Positions 26,940 through 39,712 of a stretch of 64,000 bases of DNA are shown in pieces; the stretch's first letter is position 1, and the number at the start of each line of letters is the position of its first letter. Location of the stretch: assembly GCA_013397865.1 (NCBI GenBank), contig VZTI01005325.1, positions 1,462,084 to 1,526,083 of the forward strand. The letters run 5' to 3'. The stretch comes from Struthidea cinerea (taxonomy: Eukaryota > Chordata > Aves > Passeriformes > Corcoracidae). Made by a program: the position numbers and the translations under genes. The notes under the pieces are model-generated. The model ran no database searches. It was not told the DNA's origin and saw only the letters and a program-made list of their open reading frames with translations.

Positions 26940-28354
26940 CACTAAATGTAACAGATGAAGAATTCCAGCTTCACATATGGCTAAAAAAGAAGGGAGCTGG
27001 GAAAGTCTGTGCAGAGAACTGACAAACAGCATGTGAGTGAGCAGGATAAAGACACAGACAGGTTGTGTCCGTCGCTGTGGATGCACAAAGTACAGAAAAG
27101 GGAACTCATGCCAGTTACACCTTCTTCCTCTGTATTCCTGCTGTTGTGGAATTGGACAGTGAGATGTGACATACAGGTGCAGTACAAATGCCACTCTGTG
27201 TGACCTTTTTTTCCACAGGAGATGTAGATCTCATGTTTGTAGCTGTCTCCATCTGAGCTAAACATGAGTTCTCTCCTTGAGGAGAAAACAAATCAGTCAC
27301 TTGGGCTCAGTTTATTCTTAGAGGTCCCGACCACAGGGATGGCAAAACCTTACCGTATTCCCACTCGTAGCCCACTGCCCTAGAAACATTGTCAGTGGAA
27401 GATGAACTGGGACAAAAACTCCTGAAAAACACACCTTATCCAAGACCAGTGGAACTGCAAAAATTTCCAATTTTGCAAAGCAGAGAATCTAACAATTTAA
27501 TTATGTCAAGAGAGAATAGGCAGCAAGAGCAAAATAGATCTAACTAAGTCTTCCTTAGCCAAATAAAGATCCCTATGAACTGAAATACCATCACAGAACG
27601 TTGCATCCCTAATTGTTATATAAGCTTAATTTAAAAGTCAACAATGCTGTAATTTTGCTTTTTTGTAGACTGGTAGTTATGTTCTGGTGGAAAAAATGTA
27701 CTGCTTTGTTTTGTTGTAAGTTCATTTTGGGCAATGATAGGTCTACTTAGCATAAATTTGACTTAGTTTGGAAAATGCTATTTTTATTGAAAGTTACTGA
27801 CATGATGAAAGAAAACTTTCCTATTCCTTGTCTGATCAATGCTCAAATGAGAGCCAGAAAGGAAATTCCTATTCCTATAAGCGGCAACTTTAAAATAACT
27901 TGGTCTTCATACTTTATTCTGTTTTTTAAGGATCGTTTTCTGCATGTATAGAATTTTGTTCTGACTAGAATGTCATTGAAAAGTGTGAATTATCTAATGA
28001 GTTTTGAAGAACTTAACTGCCATTTCTTTAAAAAACCTAAAATCCTCAAATGCATCTAGGATGCTGCTGATTTAAATTCACACAGCTGTTTGCTCACTCC
28101 CGCCAGTGGAATGCAGAAGAGAATCAGGAGGGTAAAAGTGCAAAAAACCCTCTTGCATTGAGATAAAGAGTTTAGAGAGTAAAGCAAAACCCGTGGACAC
28201 AAATAAAACAAAACAAGGAATTTGTTCTCCACTTCCCAAGCGCAGGCAGGTGTCCATGATCTTCAGGAAAGCTGGGTTCCCTAATCCATGACAGCTACTT
28301 GGGAAGGCAAAGGCCATCACTTCATCTTCTTCATCACTTCATCTTCACAGCTCT
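26937..28354. other. Unique non-coding sequence
   Basis: The region holds several short mutually overlapping frames on both strands between 26980 and 27300 in slightly GC-richer sequence. This patch could be part of an unrecognised dispersed repeat, but I cannot name it. The rest is AT-rich and featureless. Confidence 0.45.
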
Positions 28355-28510
28355 TATTGCTGAGCATGAGGCCATATGGTCTGGAATGTCCCTTTGTTCT
28401 GTCCGGAGTCCACTGTCCCGGCTGCATCACCTCCCAGCTCCTTGCTCACCCCCATCCTACTCACTGGTGGGGCAGTGTGAGGAGCAGCAAAGGTCTTGGT
28501 GCTGTGTAAC
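28355..28510 (-). mobile_element. Endogenous retrovirus LTR remnant (partial)
   Basis: On the plus strand the order GAGCATGAGGCCATATGG, CCGGCTGCATCACCTCCCAG, CACCCCCATCCTACTCACTG and GAGGAGCAGCAAAGGTCTTG matches, in reverse orientation, the body of a common avian ERV LTR as I remember it. The LTR's 5' start and 3' end are both missing, and no internal viral coding sequence lies beside it, so this is a truncated LTR. The two short frames across it (28288-28509 and 28299-28523) are accidental. The family name cannot be fixed without a repeat library. Confidence 0.65.
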
Positions 28511-29577
28511 CACTGTCAAATAAAAAAAGTGTTACTTTAACAGCCTGGTTTGATTACCGCCAGCAATCCTGTCTCACTGCTCTCCTGCGCTTTCCCACCT
28601 TTCTGCATTTTACCACCTTGACTGTGAACTCCAGAGGGAGGCATCACATTTTTGTCTTTTTTTCTCCAGTTTAGTTGTACTGTAGTTCTTGAGAAGAACC
28701 CCTGCATGTTGCCTGGTCTTATTGCAACTAAGTGATGAGGATTAAATAGGGTGACCTGTGAAAGTGACTTCTCTTTCTGCTTGCCTTGGTTTCATGTAGT
28801 GGGGTTACTCAGTTACTTTTTGAAGGGGCAGCAGACATAGAGGTGCACCAATTGCTACCCATTCTCCCTTGTGTTCAGGAGCACTTTTTCCTTCAGAGCA
28901 GTGCTCTGACTCTCATAGGATAGGAGAAGGAAAAACTTTTCACCAAGGATGGTTATCAGACAGCCTTAGTCCTGAACGTGCTTCAGTCATGGCAGCCTCT
29001 CACCACGCTGCTTTGGAATTTCCATCATATTACTCCCAAGGAAAGGTGAGAACATAAATACACCTCATGCTCTCCTGACTGCTTTACAATAGCCCCTAAA
29101 GATCCAAGAACTTCCTGACTGCCAGATAAGAGGAGACAACGTGTCCTTTTTAGCACTATTTCACCAGAAACACAAGTTGAGAAAGACCTGATTCGCTTTT
29201 GTGACATTCTATATTCCACAAACAGTTCATATTTAAAAAATGCTTTTAATTATTTTTTAAAGGTTTTTTTGCCTGTCTGAAGAATGGTGAACAGCTTGAA
29301 ATAATGCAGGACCTTTGTGATATGAGTTGCATGACTGTCTGACAGCAGAATTTTCTCAAAGTGGGACTCAACAATTTAAGAAGTTGAAATCCCCAGCTGC
29401 CTGTGCTAAAGACAAAAGGCTGGCCAATTTAATTAACCACAGCCTCAAGGGGCATAGTTCATTATCAATTTTACCAATATCAGTATCCTGAATGTAAAAG
29501 AGGCTGGAACACAGATGTCTAACCACGAAAGCAATGCTGTAAATCTGATTGATTTCCTTGGTCTCTTGCTCTTTAAT
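28511..29577. other. Unique non-coding sequence
   Basis: No recognisable gene or repeat. Possible decayed LTR sequence immediately right of 28511 was not resolved. Confidence 0.5.
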
Positions 29578-29584
29578 TGATTGC

Positions 29585-29668
29585 AAGAAAAAACCAAAAC
29601 CAAACCAAAACCAAGCCAAACAAACTAAAAAGAAAAAAAAAAGCAAACAACAAACAAACAAAAAAACT
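29585..29668. repeat. A/C-rich low-complexity tract
   Basis: A run of degenerate AAACC and AAAC units that grades into poly(A) and CAAA units. The antisense frame gives an aromatic/leucine-rich hydrophobic peptide that mimics a membrane segment but is a composition artefact. Confidence 0.9.
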
Positions 29669-29809
29669 CCAATGGATTTGATTAGTTTAGTGGAAAATTC
29701 CCTGAATCTTTAAAATTGCTTCTGTTTTCACATACAAATGCTTCCCTTCTAACCTGATTTTGTTGTGCAACAGTTGTGGCAGTGACAATGGTTAGTCATA
29801 GAAATGAAA

Positions 29810-29990
29810 AAAAGCGAGGATTTCAAGAGGTCACATAGACTGTCCTCTTGAATCTAGGAGAGAATTAACTGTATTGGTATTCAATAAAATGTTTCTTAAA
29901 ACCCATTTTAGAAAGTTCTATCACCAGATATTCCACCACATCTCTGTCTATCAGTCAACTTTGTCAGGAGTAAGATTTTCCAAGTATTTA
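29810..29990 (-). repeat. Ancient CR1-like LINE fragment
   Basis: On the plus strand the order AGAGGTCACATAGACTGTCC, TAGGAGAGAATTAACTGTA, TGTTTCTTAAAACCCATTTT and ATATTCCACCACATCTCTG follows the reverse complement of an old amniote CR1 3' region (GAGGTCATCTAGTCCA... GATTCCACAACCTCC type). Identity is low and no tail survives, consistent with an insertion much older than the octamer-tailed copies elsewhere in the window. A profile search would be needed to name the subfamily. Confidence 0.55.
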
Positions 29991-32900
29991 GCATCATTTT
30001 TGTGCTCTAAATTAAGATAATTACTATTTACTTTGCCTTTGAAAATCAGGGCTGATTAGGGAGTCACATTTTCATTCTGCAAAGAATTCCAGCCTCCAAA
30101 TGCTATTGTTATCCTAAATGAGAGAAAGAAGCCAAAATTATTTGTTTCCCTCAAAGTTAAAATGTCAAATCTTGGATTAGGATGACCAAAATATTTCCAA
30201 GTCTGTCGAACCATTTGTCTAATTATCCTTTCATGCAATTATCTGCATGAAATCATTCAAAGAAAATATTTTAGCATTATCAGAATGGTACATGAAAGCT
30301 GAAATTATGTGCTTTGTCTTTCCTGCTGAAATTGCTAGTGAATCTATTACGTGCCTGTGACTTGTTTTATTTTCAAATAAATTACATTCTTTGTTGAAAG
30401 ATTTTTCTAACTCTTTGCTAGGTTGCAGTGAATAACTTGCTTGGTAATTTTTTTTTTTTTTTGCAAGGACAGTGACTGTGAATAATAGATTTTTTTGAAA
30501 GAGAAGCTCTCCTGTTACTGACAAGCAAAATCTGTGTTAAAATATTACATGAAAACCAACACGGATTAAATTAATCTTTAATTACACTTTAATGCTTTAT
30601 TAAATTTCACTGAAATAATTTTACTAATATCACCAATGTCCAAAATCTTAGTTTCAGAATAAATCAAGACTTCTGGTCATGAAACTGCTAGAGCTGAGGT
30701 AGGGAATGTGCACCAGAGACCTGCAACACCACTGAAGTCATTGATGTTGCATTCTTTGCTGAGCTGCTGGAATTAAGCACTGGTAGGGAGTGTAGGGGGA
30801 GCAGGGGGGAACAGCCGATCTACTTTCTTCCCTTTGAATTCTGAGCTGAAGGCTCCTTGCACTTTATGAGTATGCCCATCATGGCACATAGTGGATCATT
30901 ACTAGTGGGAGATAGGCATAGCCCCAGGAATGTGTGTAGAGATCAGGACAAACACCTGGAAATTAAAGTTAGGGGAAAGTCAAAATGCTTTTTAGCTTGG
31001 TGCAGCAAACTGACAAAACCAGCTTGTGGTGAGTGAAACAGTAAACAACAACCCCACCTTTAGGATGAGTTTTCCATTATAAAGTTAAGACTTATGTGCA
31101 GCATGATTTAACAGCCTCTGGTCTTGCAAATGTCAGCTTTGGAGTGGACTCCCACATTCCCAACCAACACACATTGCTAGGTCAAGATTGCTGCTTTTCT
31201 TTTACTGACTAGGTCGCTTGATGTAGAAGCAGACAGAAATAATGCCCTGTTGCTCTGCTGCTCTTTGCTGAACCTGCATTTCCCACTCTGCCTCATCTAA
31301 AGCTGATTTATTGCCACTAGAGCTGACAACAGCCTATTTGTCGCTGAAATAACATCAGCATAACAGGAGAGGAATGGAGCAGCAGATGTTTATCCCAGAC
31401 CAGGATCCCAAACATCTGAGGAGACTAAACAGCTTCTTCTGTTCAAATTACAGATTTTGCACAAAGCCCCAAGGCAATATGCAAATGCCAGCCTGACAGC
31501 TTCGCAGTCCAGAAACACACACTGGTGCTCACTGTCCCTGCTAAATCAAGCCTTCTCTACATCTCACCCAAATTTCCACAGACTTCTGGTGAAATCTTCC
31601 TCTGGAAATGCTGTATTGTACCACAACACAGTGTTGGTCCAAGTGAGACACAGTACCACTGCTTTATATTTTGACCACAAACCCCAAAATTATCTCTTCT
31701 CCTCAAGGTGAAGGAGATATTTTGACTACATCACACACTCTGTGAGCTGTCATGTATCGCATCTTCCTACACCACCTTCTTCAAACTGCTTTTGGAAGCA
31801 TCACTGTTAAACACCATCAAAATATGTGTTATTTGCTACTGTTCCCAAACCTTCCTTTGCAACATCTGCGTCCTAGTTAGGAGGGCCAGTGCTAGTAGAA
31901 ATGAACACACCATGTGTTAAGCGCAGTAGATAAGTGTATGAGTGCGCAGGAGGTGTCGGGGCTGTCCGCAGCTGACAAAAGAAGGCTGCCATCCAAGTCT
32001 CAGGAGGTTTGAGTTACAAGGTGAAAGAAATAGCAGCCAGGGCTGGGAAACCTGCTGTCATTTAGCAATGAGTGCTTGTACCTTGCCTCTGTTAGTGCTG
32101 ACACCTCTTTGTGTTGGGACTTGCCATTCAACATTAGTAAAAAAAAGGAAATAGCCCAACTAACTGGCAGCCAAAATGCGTATTCAGGGGAACCTTTAGA
32201 ACGGCAGAGAAACGACCAAGCATCTCACTGCACTGATTTCTAATGGCAGAAACTATCAGATTCCTAAGGCGTCTTTAAAATGGTCTCATTTGACTGGCTT
32301 TAATGCGTGATTCTTGCCTAGGCTGAGTGATTATTTTGTTCAAAATAGCCAGAATACCGTTCCTTAAAATGAGTTTACTTTTTTTCCTGGGCAGGTTTCC
32401 TTGTCTCTGTTGCAGTTACAACTGTGTGTGATCATTTAAGACACACTAAGTACATCTGTGCACTCATTTTTCACACATGTAAAGGGGCTCATTTCTCCTT
32501 TCAGGGAAGTACTAAAGTTTTTGTGGAAATAAATATTAAGCTTTTGTGCATACAAAGAAAATTAATTCCTCCTGGCCTTGTGTTCCTTTCCTGCACGACA
32601 TTCATTGTCTCAGGTAGTCAACACATACAAAATGTCCTCTGAAGCTATACAATTTCTTCCTCTTCTTAGAATTCTCCTTATTAATTTAAATGACTGGGAA
32701 TTTACTTTGCTTGCATAAAAGTATTTTGCCTGTTGATTTGTTCTTTACGTTAAATCCATGACAAAAGGGCACAAAAATGATAAAATATCTCTCTTCCCCT
32801 AACGTTGAGTTAATTTTGGTTTTTTTTTTCCCTAGTTTTCCTTTTACACCAACATGGGACATTATTTTTCACTGGATCTGCCTGGATTCTGTAAACTCAC

Positions 32901-33087
32901 GCCTTTTAGCAGAATGGACATCTGATGTCTTTTCAAAGACTAAGATCTTTGGGTCCCATCACTATGTGATATTTCTCTTAAGAGAAATCAGTTTCTAACC
33001 TATTGTCTCAGAGGCTACGTTTTAACTGGGGAATGGGTATTTGTCATAAAAAATTGTCTGCTTCCTCCCCCAAATCAGAAATATCCT
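29991..33087. other. Unique non-coding sequence
   Basis: No gene, RNA or repeat family recognised. A T(14) run lies near 30448. The frame at 31457-31711 has no domain. Confidence 0.5.
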
Positions 33088-33342
33088 TGTCCTAGTTTGG
33101 ACAAATTTGGAGGAGAATACCCTCTGATAGAAGTCAGGTCACAACCACCCCTCCCCCNAGTCAAGCTTTGGAATTTTCAGATGTTTGTAACAGGCATAAC
33201 CACAAGCATAAAAACATCTTTGCAAGTTTCTAAGGTAACAGAATGTGTGTGTTTCCAAACTGAAATCTGGAGGACCAATAATTTACAAGACAGAGGAAAA
33301 AAATTTAGTGAAACCTGGGAAGCAAACAGACCATAATGAATT
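33088..33342 (+). mobile_element. LTR-like dispersed repeat, probable partial ERV LTR
   Basis: The segment starts with TGTCCTAGTTTGGAC and is followed by a CCTCTGATAGAAGTCAGG block, a C-rich tract (ACCACCCCTCCCCC, with one N) and an AGATGTTTGTAACAGG block. This architecture is shared by several avian ERV LTRs, which begin with a TG dinucleotide and a TCCTGGTTTGG-like sequence. No 3' end or target-site duplication could be confirmed. The identification is by remembered resemblance only. Confidence 0.45.
33158..33158. other. Single undetermined base
   Basis: One N sits at the end of a C-run, a likely homopolymer base-calling failure. Confidence 0.98.
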
Positions 33343-36300
33343 GTTCTTGGACCTCACTACCTGAAACCACCTTAAAAATAGGGAATGGATTTTAATAATG
33401 TGTAATGACATCCGACTGCTGAAATGTCACTGGTATTTGGGAACAACAACTCTTGAAAAGACTTGGTGTCTGGACAATTCACATGCATTTTCCCAAAGAC
33501 TACAGCTGCCCAAGCTGTAGAAACACCATACCAAGAGCTAAATTGAAAGCAAAATGACTTATGTGAGCTATAAATATCCATTGATTATAGCAGGGTAATT
33601 GTTTAAAGTATTTCCCTCATGCACAAAAATAATTTCTTTTAATTATATCTAACCTACAAACACTGCTTTAAAGAGTTTAACAGCTGCTTCCTCAAGACTT
33701 TAAACTGCTTAACTTTTTTATCCTCTGGCTTAACAGCTGAAGTGGTCTCCACAGCTTTACTTTGAAAAAAGTAAATCTAACATGCTATAATGTCACTGGC
33801 AAATGTTTATTTACTGTAGGCTGTAGGTGCTTTTCATTTGTCTTCCCTTTATAAGTAATTTTCCAGAAAATTCAGCCTGTGAAAATCCAGGAAAGAACCA
33901 GCTTTTAATCTTAAGAATTTTTTAAAAAATTCTTTGTTCAAATACTGTCAATAATGGAGCAGAAAAATGTTCTGCAACCGGTACTTCTTTCTTCTCCTTC
34001 CAGCTTCTGTTATTTGATGTATTCTTTTCTTGCACCTTTTATATGGCCATAAAGTTAATTACAGTCTACACCTTATTCACATCCTTAATTGTGAAGCCAT
34101 TTAATCGGGTTTAATGAATATGGGATATATTATTTCATCTAAAAGACAGATCAGGCAGAAAAAAAGGGAGAACAAGGAGGCCTTCATGGCTTTTAAAGGC
34201 CCAGTATCTATGAGAGAGTTCTGAGCATATCTCCCCCAACCCTATCTGTTTTTCTGCTCTGACAGATGCCATCCCTCCTCACACTCCTAAAAAACTTCAG
34301 CCGTTTAGGGCTCCTCAAGGGGCATAGATTCCTCTTCCTCCTCTTACAATCTGTCTTTTCTAGCATTTTGGTTTTTTGTCAGTGAAAGATGAACTCCTTT
34401 CCCCTTCCTCTCTGGGCATCATTTCAACACCCTGTTTTCTCCACTGTCCTCATTTTCCTATTGCAAGCCTTCCTGACTCAGTATCCGCCTCCTAATATAA
34501 CATCCACAGGCACTTTTCCATATCAGGGACACAGCGAATCTCACTTTGCTTATGTGCCACTCCGATATATTTGCTCTCCTCATGTAATTAAATCTACTAA
34601 TTATCTGCTGACATTTAAATTCATAGCACCATGGAGCCCTTTTAAGCAGAATATTTTGGCAATATTTCAAAAGACTTTTTTTGGGGGGGGCGGGGGGGGC
34701 AGAAGGAGAAGGGGGCTGGGGAGAGAATCGGATTGTTTTAATTTTCTCCCTTGAGTTATAGCCTACATTTCCAGTAAGCACCTACTCCCAGGCCAAAATA
34801 GTAAAACCTGGTAGTTGTGGGTCTTTAATAAGGGGGTCTGCAGCTGGTGTTCTCTTACTGTCTCACATACTTAAATTTGACAAGTCTAGAGGTAAGACAT
34901 CTCTGGGGAAGATAATGCTAGACTGCTGTGTGTCTGCTTGGAAATTGGATAAACTCCCAAAATTCCTGACTCTGGTCACAGAGATACTGAAGGTGATCAG
35001 CAAGGATATAAAGATGAGCAGCAGCTACTGCTTCCCTGTTTGAGAAGGACATGGCGTGTTCCTTTCACTGTAGGTGCCAAAACTGGCCCAGCAAGAGCCT
35101 GAACCCATGTTCAGCCCTGGCCATGCTGACTATGTGCAAGTGCTAGTGCTGCATTTGGACATCAAGGACAGCTTTTGCCCAGAGTAGTGCCCTGGATGCA
35201 GCAGGCGCAGGCCGCATTGAGCCCTCCACTCTATGGCTCAGCATTTCTCCACGTGCTGTGGGCACTTTGAATCCAGGATAGCAGTGCTCAGGTCCGACAA
35301 GTCAGGTCACATCTTCTCCCAGGCCATACCTGAGATATTTCCACCCCCTGCTCTGCCAGCACAGAGCACAGAGCATGCAGAGAAATGTCTTCCTGTGCCA
35401 CTTGATGTTGCTTTCCCACCAGCACTCTGCAGAGTCCCTGTAGATAAGAATTAGGCCTTTTTGCATTTAACTTTTTTAATAAAAGAAGACAGATTAACTC
35501 CTTTAGGGGAAGGAGCTGCCTGGGATCTGTTTGATCTTCTGTCTGCATTCGCAGTTTGATCTGTTTTTCCAAGCAGTCAAAAAACTGTTTTTGTATTTTT
35601 TAATAAGGCTGGAAAGAATTCTTCTGGGTGTCTCTAACAGCCATCCAATCTTTTACTGACACCTTTTTACTGATGAACAGGCCTGTTGAGAACACAGATT
35701 ATTTTCTTACAAAATCACTATAAAGGGATGCCCTAAAAAAGAAACTTTCATGCATGAGGGATTGTAAGTCCATTGTATTTTTACAGAAAGATGAAATGGT
35801 TGATTGCCACAAAATATTTCCATTGCTATTACATGGAACTGTTTACAAAGCCGGTGCAGTTGTGTCTACAACACTCATTACCAGCTCTATCTGGAGCCTT
35901 TGTACACAACTGGAAACAAATTTGAATTCCCAGGAGTATCATGACAAAGAAAGATGTTTATCTCCAGAAACATCTATATGAAAAAAAATATCTTTGTCTT
36001 GAAAGCAGATCAGCCGTGGGCCCTGGATGTAAGGCATGCTGAAGTCTGGAGTATTCCAAATGTACAGCTAAACTGAGTACTGGGGCTGCACCACTAGCTC
36101 TTCTCTCTCTGTTAGGAATTTGATGTGAGCAGAAGCTGCGCTGTCGTCACTGTGCATCTGACAAAGGACATGTCACAAACAGGGAAGGATTAGTCTAGCA
36201 ACAAAATACCCTGAAATGCCACAGCAAGTTCCTTTTCTATCACTCTTCCTCTCTTTTTTGGCAAAGATCTAAACCTGAAAAGCATGGATAGTGACATGTT

Positions 36301-37218
36301 AAAAATGTAACTGGCGTGGGTAGTGGAGGAGGTAGGTAATAAAAGTAAATATCACGCTTCCTACATTCATCCAAAACTTCTTCAGTGTTTTAAGAAGTTT
36401 ACAGAATTAAGTCCAACCTGCTCTAAAGTACAAGAATCTGAAAGTTAAGGACCGTTTATATCTTTGCATGTTTAGGGTAGGATTTAAGTGCTCAACTTTG
36501 AGCTTTCTCAAAGATATAGATCATACAGATCAGAATCTCATTAATCATTAAAAGCAGACAGGAACACAGAATTCACCACTCTCTGGATGTCTCTGCTGAA
36601 CATAACAATCATTGGTCTATAGGAGCATAAGTTACAGAAGGCTGAAATTGACTGTGGTGAGTGCCATCATTAACTTGTATACACATCTGTTTTGACATCT
36701 GCTGTAACATTCATCTGCCAAAACAGAGGCAGAACTTTGTATTTCAAGCATTAAAAATAGACCCAGACCAAACTGTAGAGGTGATTAGTGGCTGGGACTG
36801 GCACATCACTCTCCACAGAACAAAACTACTGAAGAATAAGTGGGTGCGTGACACATGCCTTATTTTCACCCTCTCGTTTCACTTAATACTCTGCACAGAG
36901 TTAAGCCACCCAACAGTATCATTCTACAACTCCAGGCAGCTACACAATACTGGAAAGGGAACTTCACTGGCTATGAAATGAGCCACAAAAGAACGCCAAA
37001 TGCTTATCCATGAATCTCCTTTACTGTAAATAGAGGCATCCACAGTGTTGCTGTTAGTGCTGACAGGATTCCGTGAGCTGACGTGGCAATTCTGCCATCT
37101 CCTCTTATTCACAGATTATTGGGATATAACAGCAGAAATCCAGCAAGGCACGTTGCAGTCATCTTACACTGCCTTTTCCAGATGCACACACAGCCCCCAC
37201 CGCCTAGTATCCATACTC
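33343..37218. other. Unique non-coding sequence
   Basis: No gene recognised. A G17-type tract interrupted by one C lies at 34683-34699 and is a potential G-quadruplex. The stretch 35030-35450 is GC-richer and could be an unnamed dispersed repeat; the two opposite-strand frames there lack domains. Confidence 0.5.
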
Positions 37219-37306
37219 TACCATAATCATAAAGGAGTGTGGGTTGGAAGGTACCTATAAACGTCTTCCAGTCCAACCCTCTTGCAATGCACAGTGACAT
37301 CTTCCA
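37219..37306 (-). repeat. CR1 LINE, 3'-terminal fragment
   Basis: The plus strand shows the CR1 end in reverse: decayed octamers (ACCATAATCATAAAGG), then GTGGGTTGGAAGGTACCT, TTCCAGTCCAACCC and GACATCTTCC. About 90 bp of 3' UTR remain. Confidence 0.88.
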
Positions 37307-37974
37307 AAAAAATGAAGCTGTATAGTGTCATGTTGTGCAAAGCAAGTGAGTGTCTGGGAAGTACCGGCTTCCCTTGCCACAGGGACATCGTAGCTCAGAA
37401 AACAAGGGACATGGTCACAGTCCTAGGCTGAGGCCGTGGTACAGCATGGAGACCTACAGGAATATTTCAAAACTTGAACAGTGGAGCTGTCTGCTTTAGA
37501 AATGGGATAATATGGTTCCCAAGGAAACACTGGGAGACACTCAGCTGGTCTGCTCTGAGGATTATAGACTCGGACCACTCTAATTTTTACAAGTTGCTGC
37601 CTCCTCACGATATTCCTTGTCTTCATCAAAGTATGGAAACTATGAGGTGAAGAGGATCAGCCCTGCAAACATGTGAGGGGAGCCTGTTGTCCCATGTACT
37701 GTGAAGAATGAAAGTGCTGGAGCTCAGCAGCTTCTCAGGAAGAAAAGCACTTTGAGTGGCACTGATGGCAAGTTTATGGGGCTATCTTGCCATTGCAGTG
37801 ATTTTATTCTTACCCTCTAATAGTCTTCCCTTCCACTCTACTATTTTCTCTCCAGCTTATTTTGATGAGAAATCATCAGTGCAAGGACCACAGAAGATAT
37901 TTTGGGGAAGAACCCCTCTTGGGCACTAACCGAATAGATGATAGGATACAAGGAGCTACTGTTCATTTTTAAAC
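37307..37974. other. Unique non-coding sequence between CR1 fragments
   Basis: No gene recognised; the frame at 37423-37629 (minus) has no domain. Confidence 0.5.
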
Positions 37975-38092
37975 AATCACAGAATCACAGAATAACAGAA
38001 TAAGCTGATTTGGAAAGGACCCATAAGGATCATCCAGTCAAACTTCTGGCCCTGCAGAGTTTTTCAAGTGTAATTCTACCAGCATCCCCTGT
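37975..38092 (-). repeat. CR1 LINE, 3'-terminal fragment
   Basis: Reverse-oriented octamers (AATCACAGAATCACAG AATAACAG) are followed by TGGAAAGGACCCATAAGG, ATCATCCAGTCAAACTTC and CTGGCCCTGCAGAG. This is the CR1 3' UTR read from the minus strand. The octamer variant carries CACAG rather than CATAG, which hints at a different subfamily from the copy at 40.8 kb. Confidence 0.88.
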
Positions 38093-39337
38093 CCAGATTT
38101 CAATCATTTTCTGGTTTTGATTTCTAGTTTTCATATCTCTGCTTTTCCTGCATTGATTTTTTCCCTTTTCAAAGGAAAAAGAGAAGACACAAAAAAGGCA
38201 AGCAGTTTTTCATATTAAAATAATGCAGCCAAAACTTTACACACAACAATTTAAGAACATTCATTTCAGTGGCCTTGAGCACAGTGTTGCCCTCTCTGGA
38301 TGTGGTGCTGCTTTCACTGCCTGTGCTTTGCTATCCTGACACAGATGGAGCAAACCTGGGCCTCCGTGCTTTTTTTTGAATCACCCTTGGGCATTTTGTT
38401 AGTAAGCTGGTTGTCTAGATGGTAGTGTGGAGAAATCAAAGCCTGGTTAACAGCAAAATACTCACTGACTTGTGCAGCTTATGGCTCCAGGGCTGTTCCT
38501 TCACTGATCAGATTGCAAATCAAGTAGGACGAACAATTTTCTTGTACCTTATACTGTAGGACTCTATTGTAAGGAGTGATGCTGTGAGGAACCATCCTTG
38601 TGGCAATGCTCTGCCAGTGGACTCCAGCCCTGTTGGGAGCCAGGAAGCATGTACTGAACAGAAGAATCTCTTTCTGATGCTCAGTGCAACAGAAAGGGAA
38701 GCAGTCCGAGATAATTGCTTTTTCCTTTCACTGAACTCCTGTTTACATATTTATGTTCCCTTTCATAGTTCAAATGTCCACTGCAGTTCCACACTTCTCT
38801 CCGTGGTTGTCATATCAAGAGCAGAACACCCAGCTCAACACCAAAATGAATAAATGACAATTATGTGTTCAAATATGGACTCTGTACCTAATAGGGTCTC
38901 AGTCTTTTTCCTGGGAATAATTTCTTGAACATGGAAATTCTCTGGGGATCAGTCCCTGCCTAAATTGACTCAAAGTCCAAAGTTGGGCATGATGTTATTT
39001 TGTTACAAAACATGTTTGGATTCTATAGCTTCCCAATTCAGTTTTTGATTAAAAAAACCTTACCTTCTTTTGCCTCTTTGTGCCATGAGTTCTTCATCCG
39101 TGTCTCTGTAAGGAACAGCATTTGTAAGACTGCAATTAATGAACTTCTGAAGGTTTTTTCCCATTTGGACAGATGCCTTTAGGCGAAATCAGACCAATTT
39201 GTGCATATTTTAGCATATCAATTTGCTTTATAAAATATGCATGTCATAATTTGTGAGAGGAGTTTCTCAAAGTGCAGGAAAAAGAAAGAAACTTTAATGC
39301 TGAATCAGAAAGGAAACAGGCTGCAATAGGAACTTAG
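38093..39337. other. Unique non-coding sequence between CR1 fragments
   Basis: No gene or repeat recognised. Open frames at 38584-38853 and 39000-39182 are domain-free. Confidence 0.5.
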
Positions 39338-39712
39338 CACAGAATTAGAGTAATAGAATTTCCCGAATTGGAAGGTATCCTCTAGGATCATCAAAGTCCA
39401 ATTCCTGTCCCTGCAGAGAACAATCCTAAGAATCCCACCATGTGCCTGGGAGCACTGTCCAAACATTTCTTTAGACCTATCAGGTTTGGTGCTGTGGCCA
39501 CTTCCCTGGGGAGCCTGTTTCAGTGCCCAACCACCCTCTGGGTAAAGAACCTTCTTGTAATATCCAACCTAAACTTCTCCTGACACACCTTCAGGCTTTT
39601 CCCTCGAGTCCTGTCACTGGTCACCACAGGGAACGGATCAGGGCCTGTCACTCCGCTTCCCTCACGAGGAAGTTGTCGACTGCAATGAGGTCTCCTCTCT
39701 CTTCTCCAGGCA
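39338..39712 (-). repeat. CR1 LINE, ORF2 C-terminus plus 3' UTR
   Basis: The fragment begins with reverse-oriented tail remnants (CACAGAAT TAGAGTAA TAGAATT) and GAATTGGAAGGTATCC, then runs through the 3' UTR into the end of ORF2. The minus-strand frame at 39520-39792 carries EKFRLDITRRFFTQRVVGH near its C-terminus, the same FRLDI..FFT.RV block seen in the plus-strand copy at 11.6 kb. The frame breaks before the usual terminal residues, so the copy is dead. It ends in CTCTCTTCTCCAGGC at the left boundary of the CR1 body. Confidence 0.93.

Noticed and set aside
26886..27194. Minus-strand frame with alternating Tyr-Ile tail
   Set aside because: Translation of the (TA)n microsatellite.
29368..29661. 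Minus-strand frame with a hydrophobic aromatic-rich start that mimics a signal peptide
   Set aside because: The hydrophobic part is the antisense of the A/C-rich low-complexity tract.
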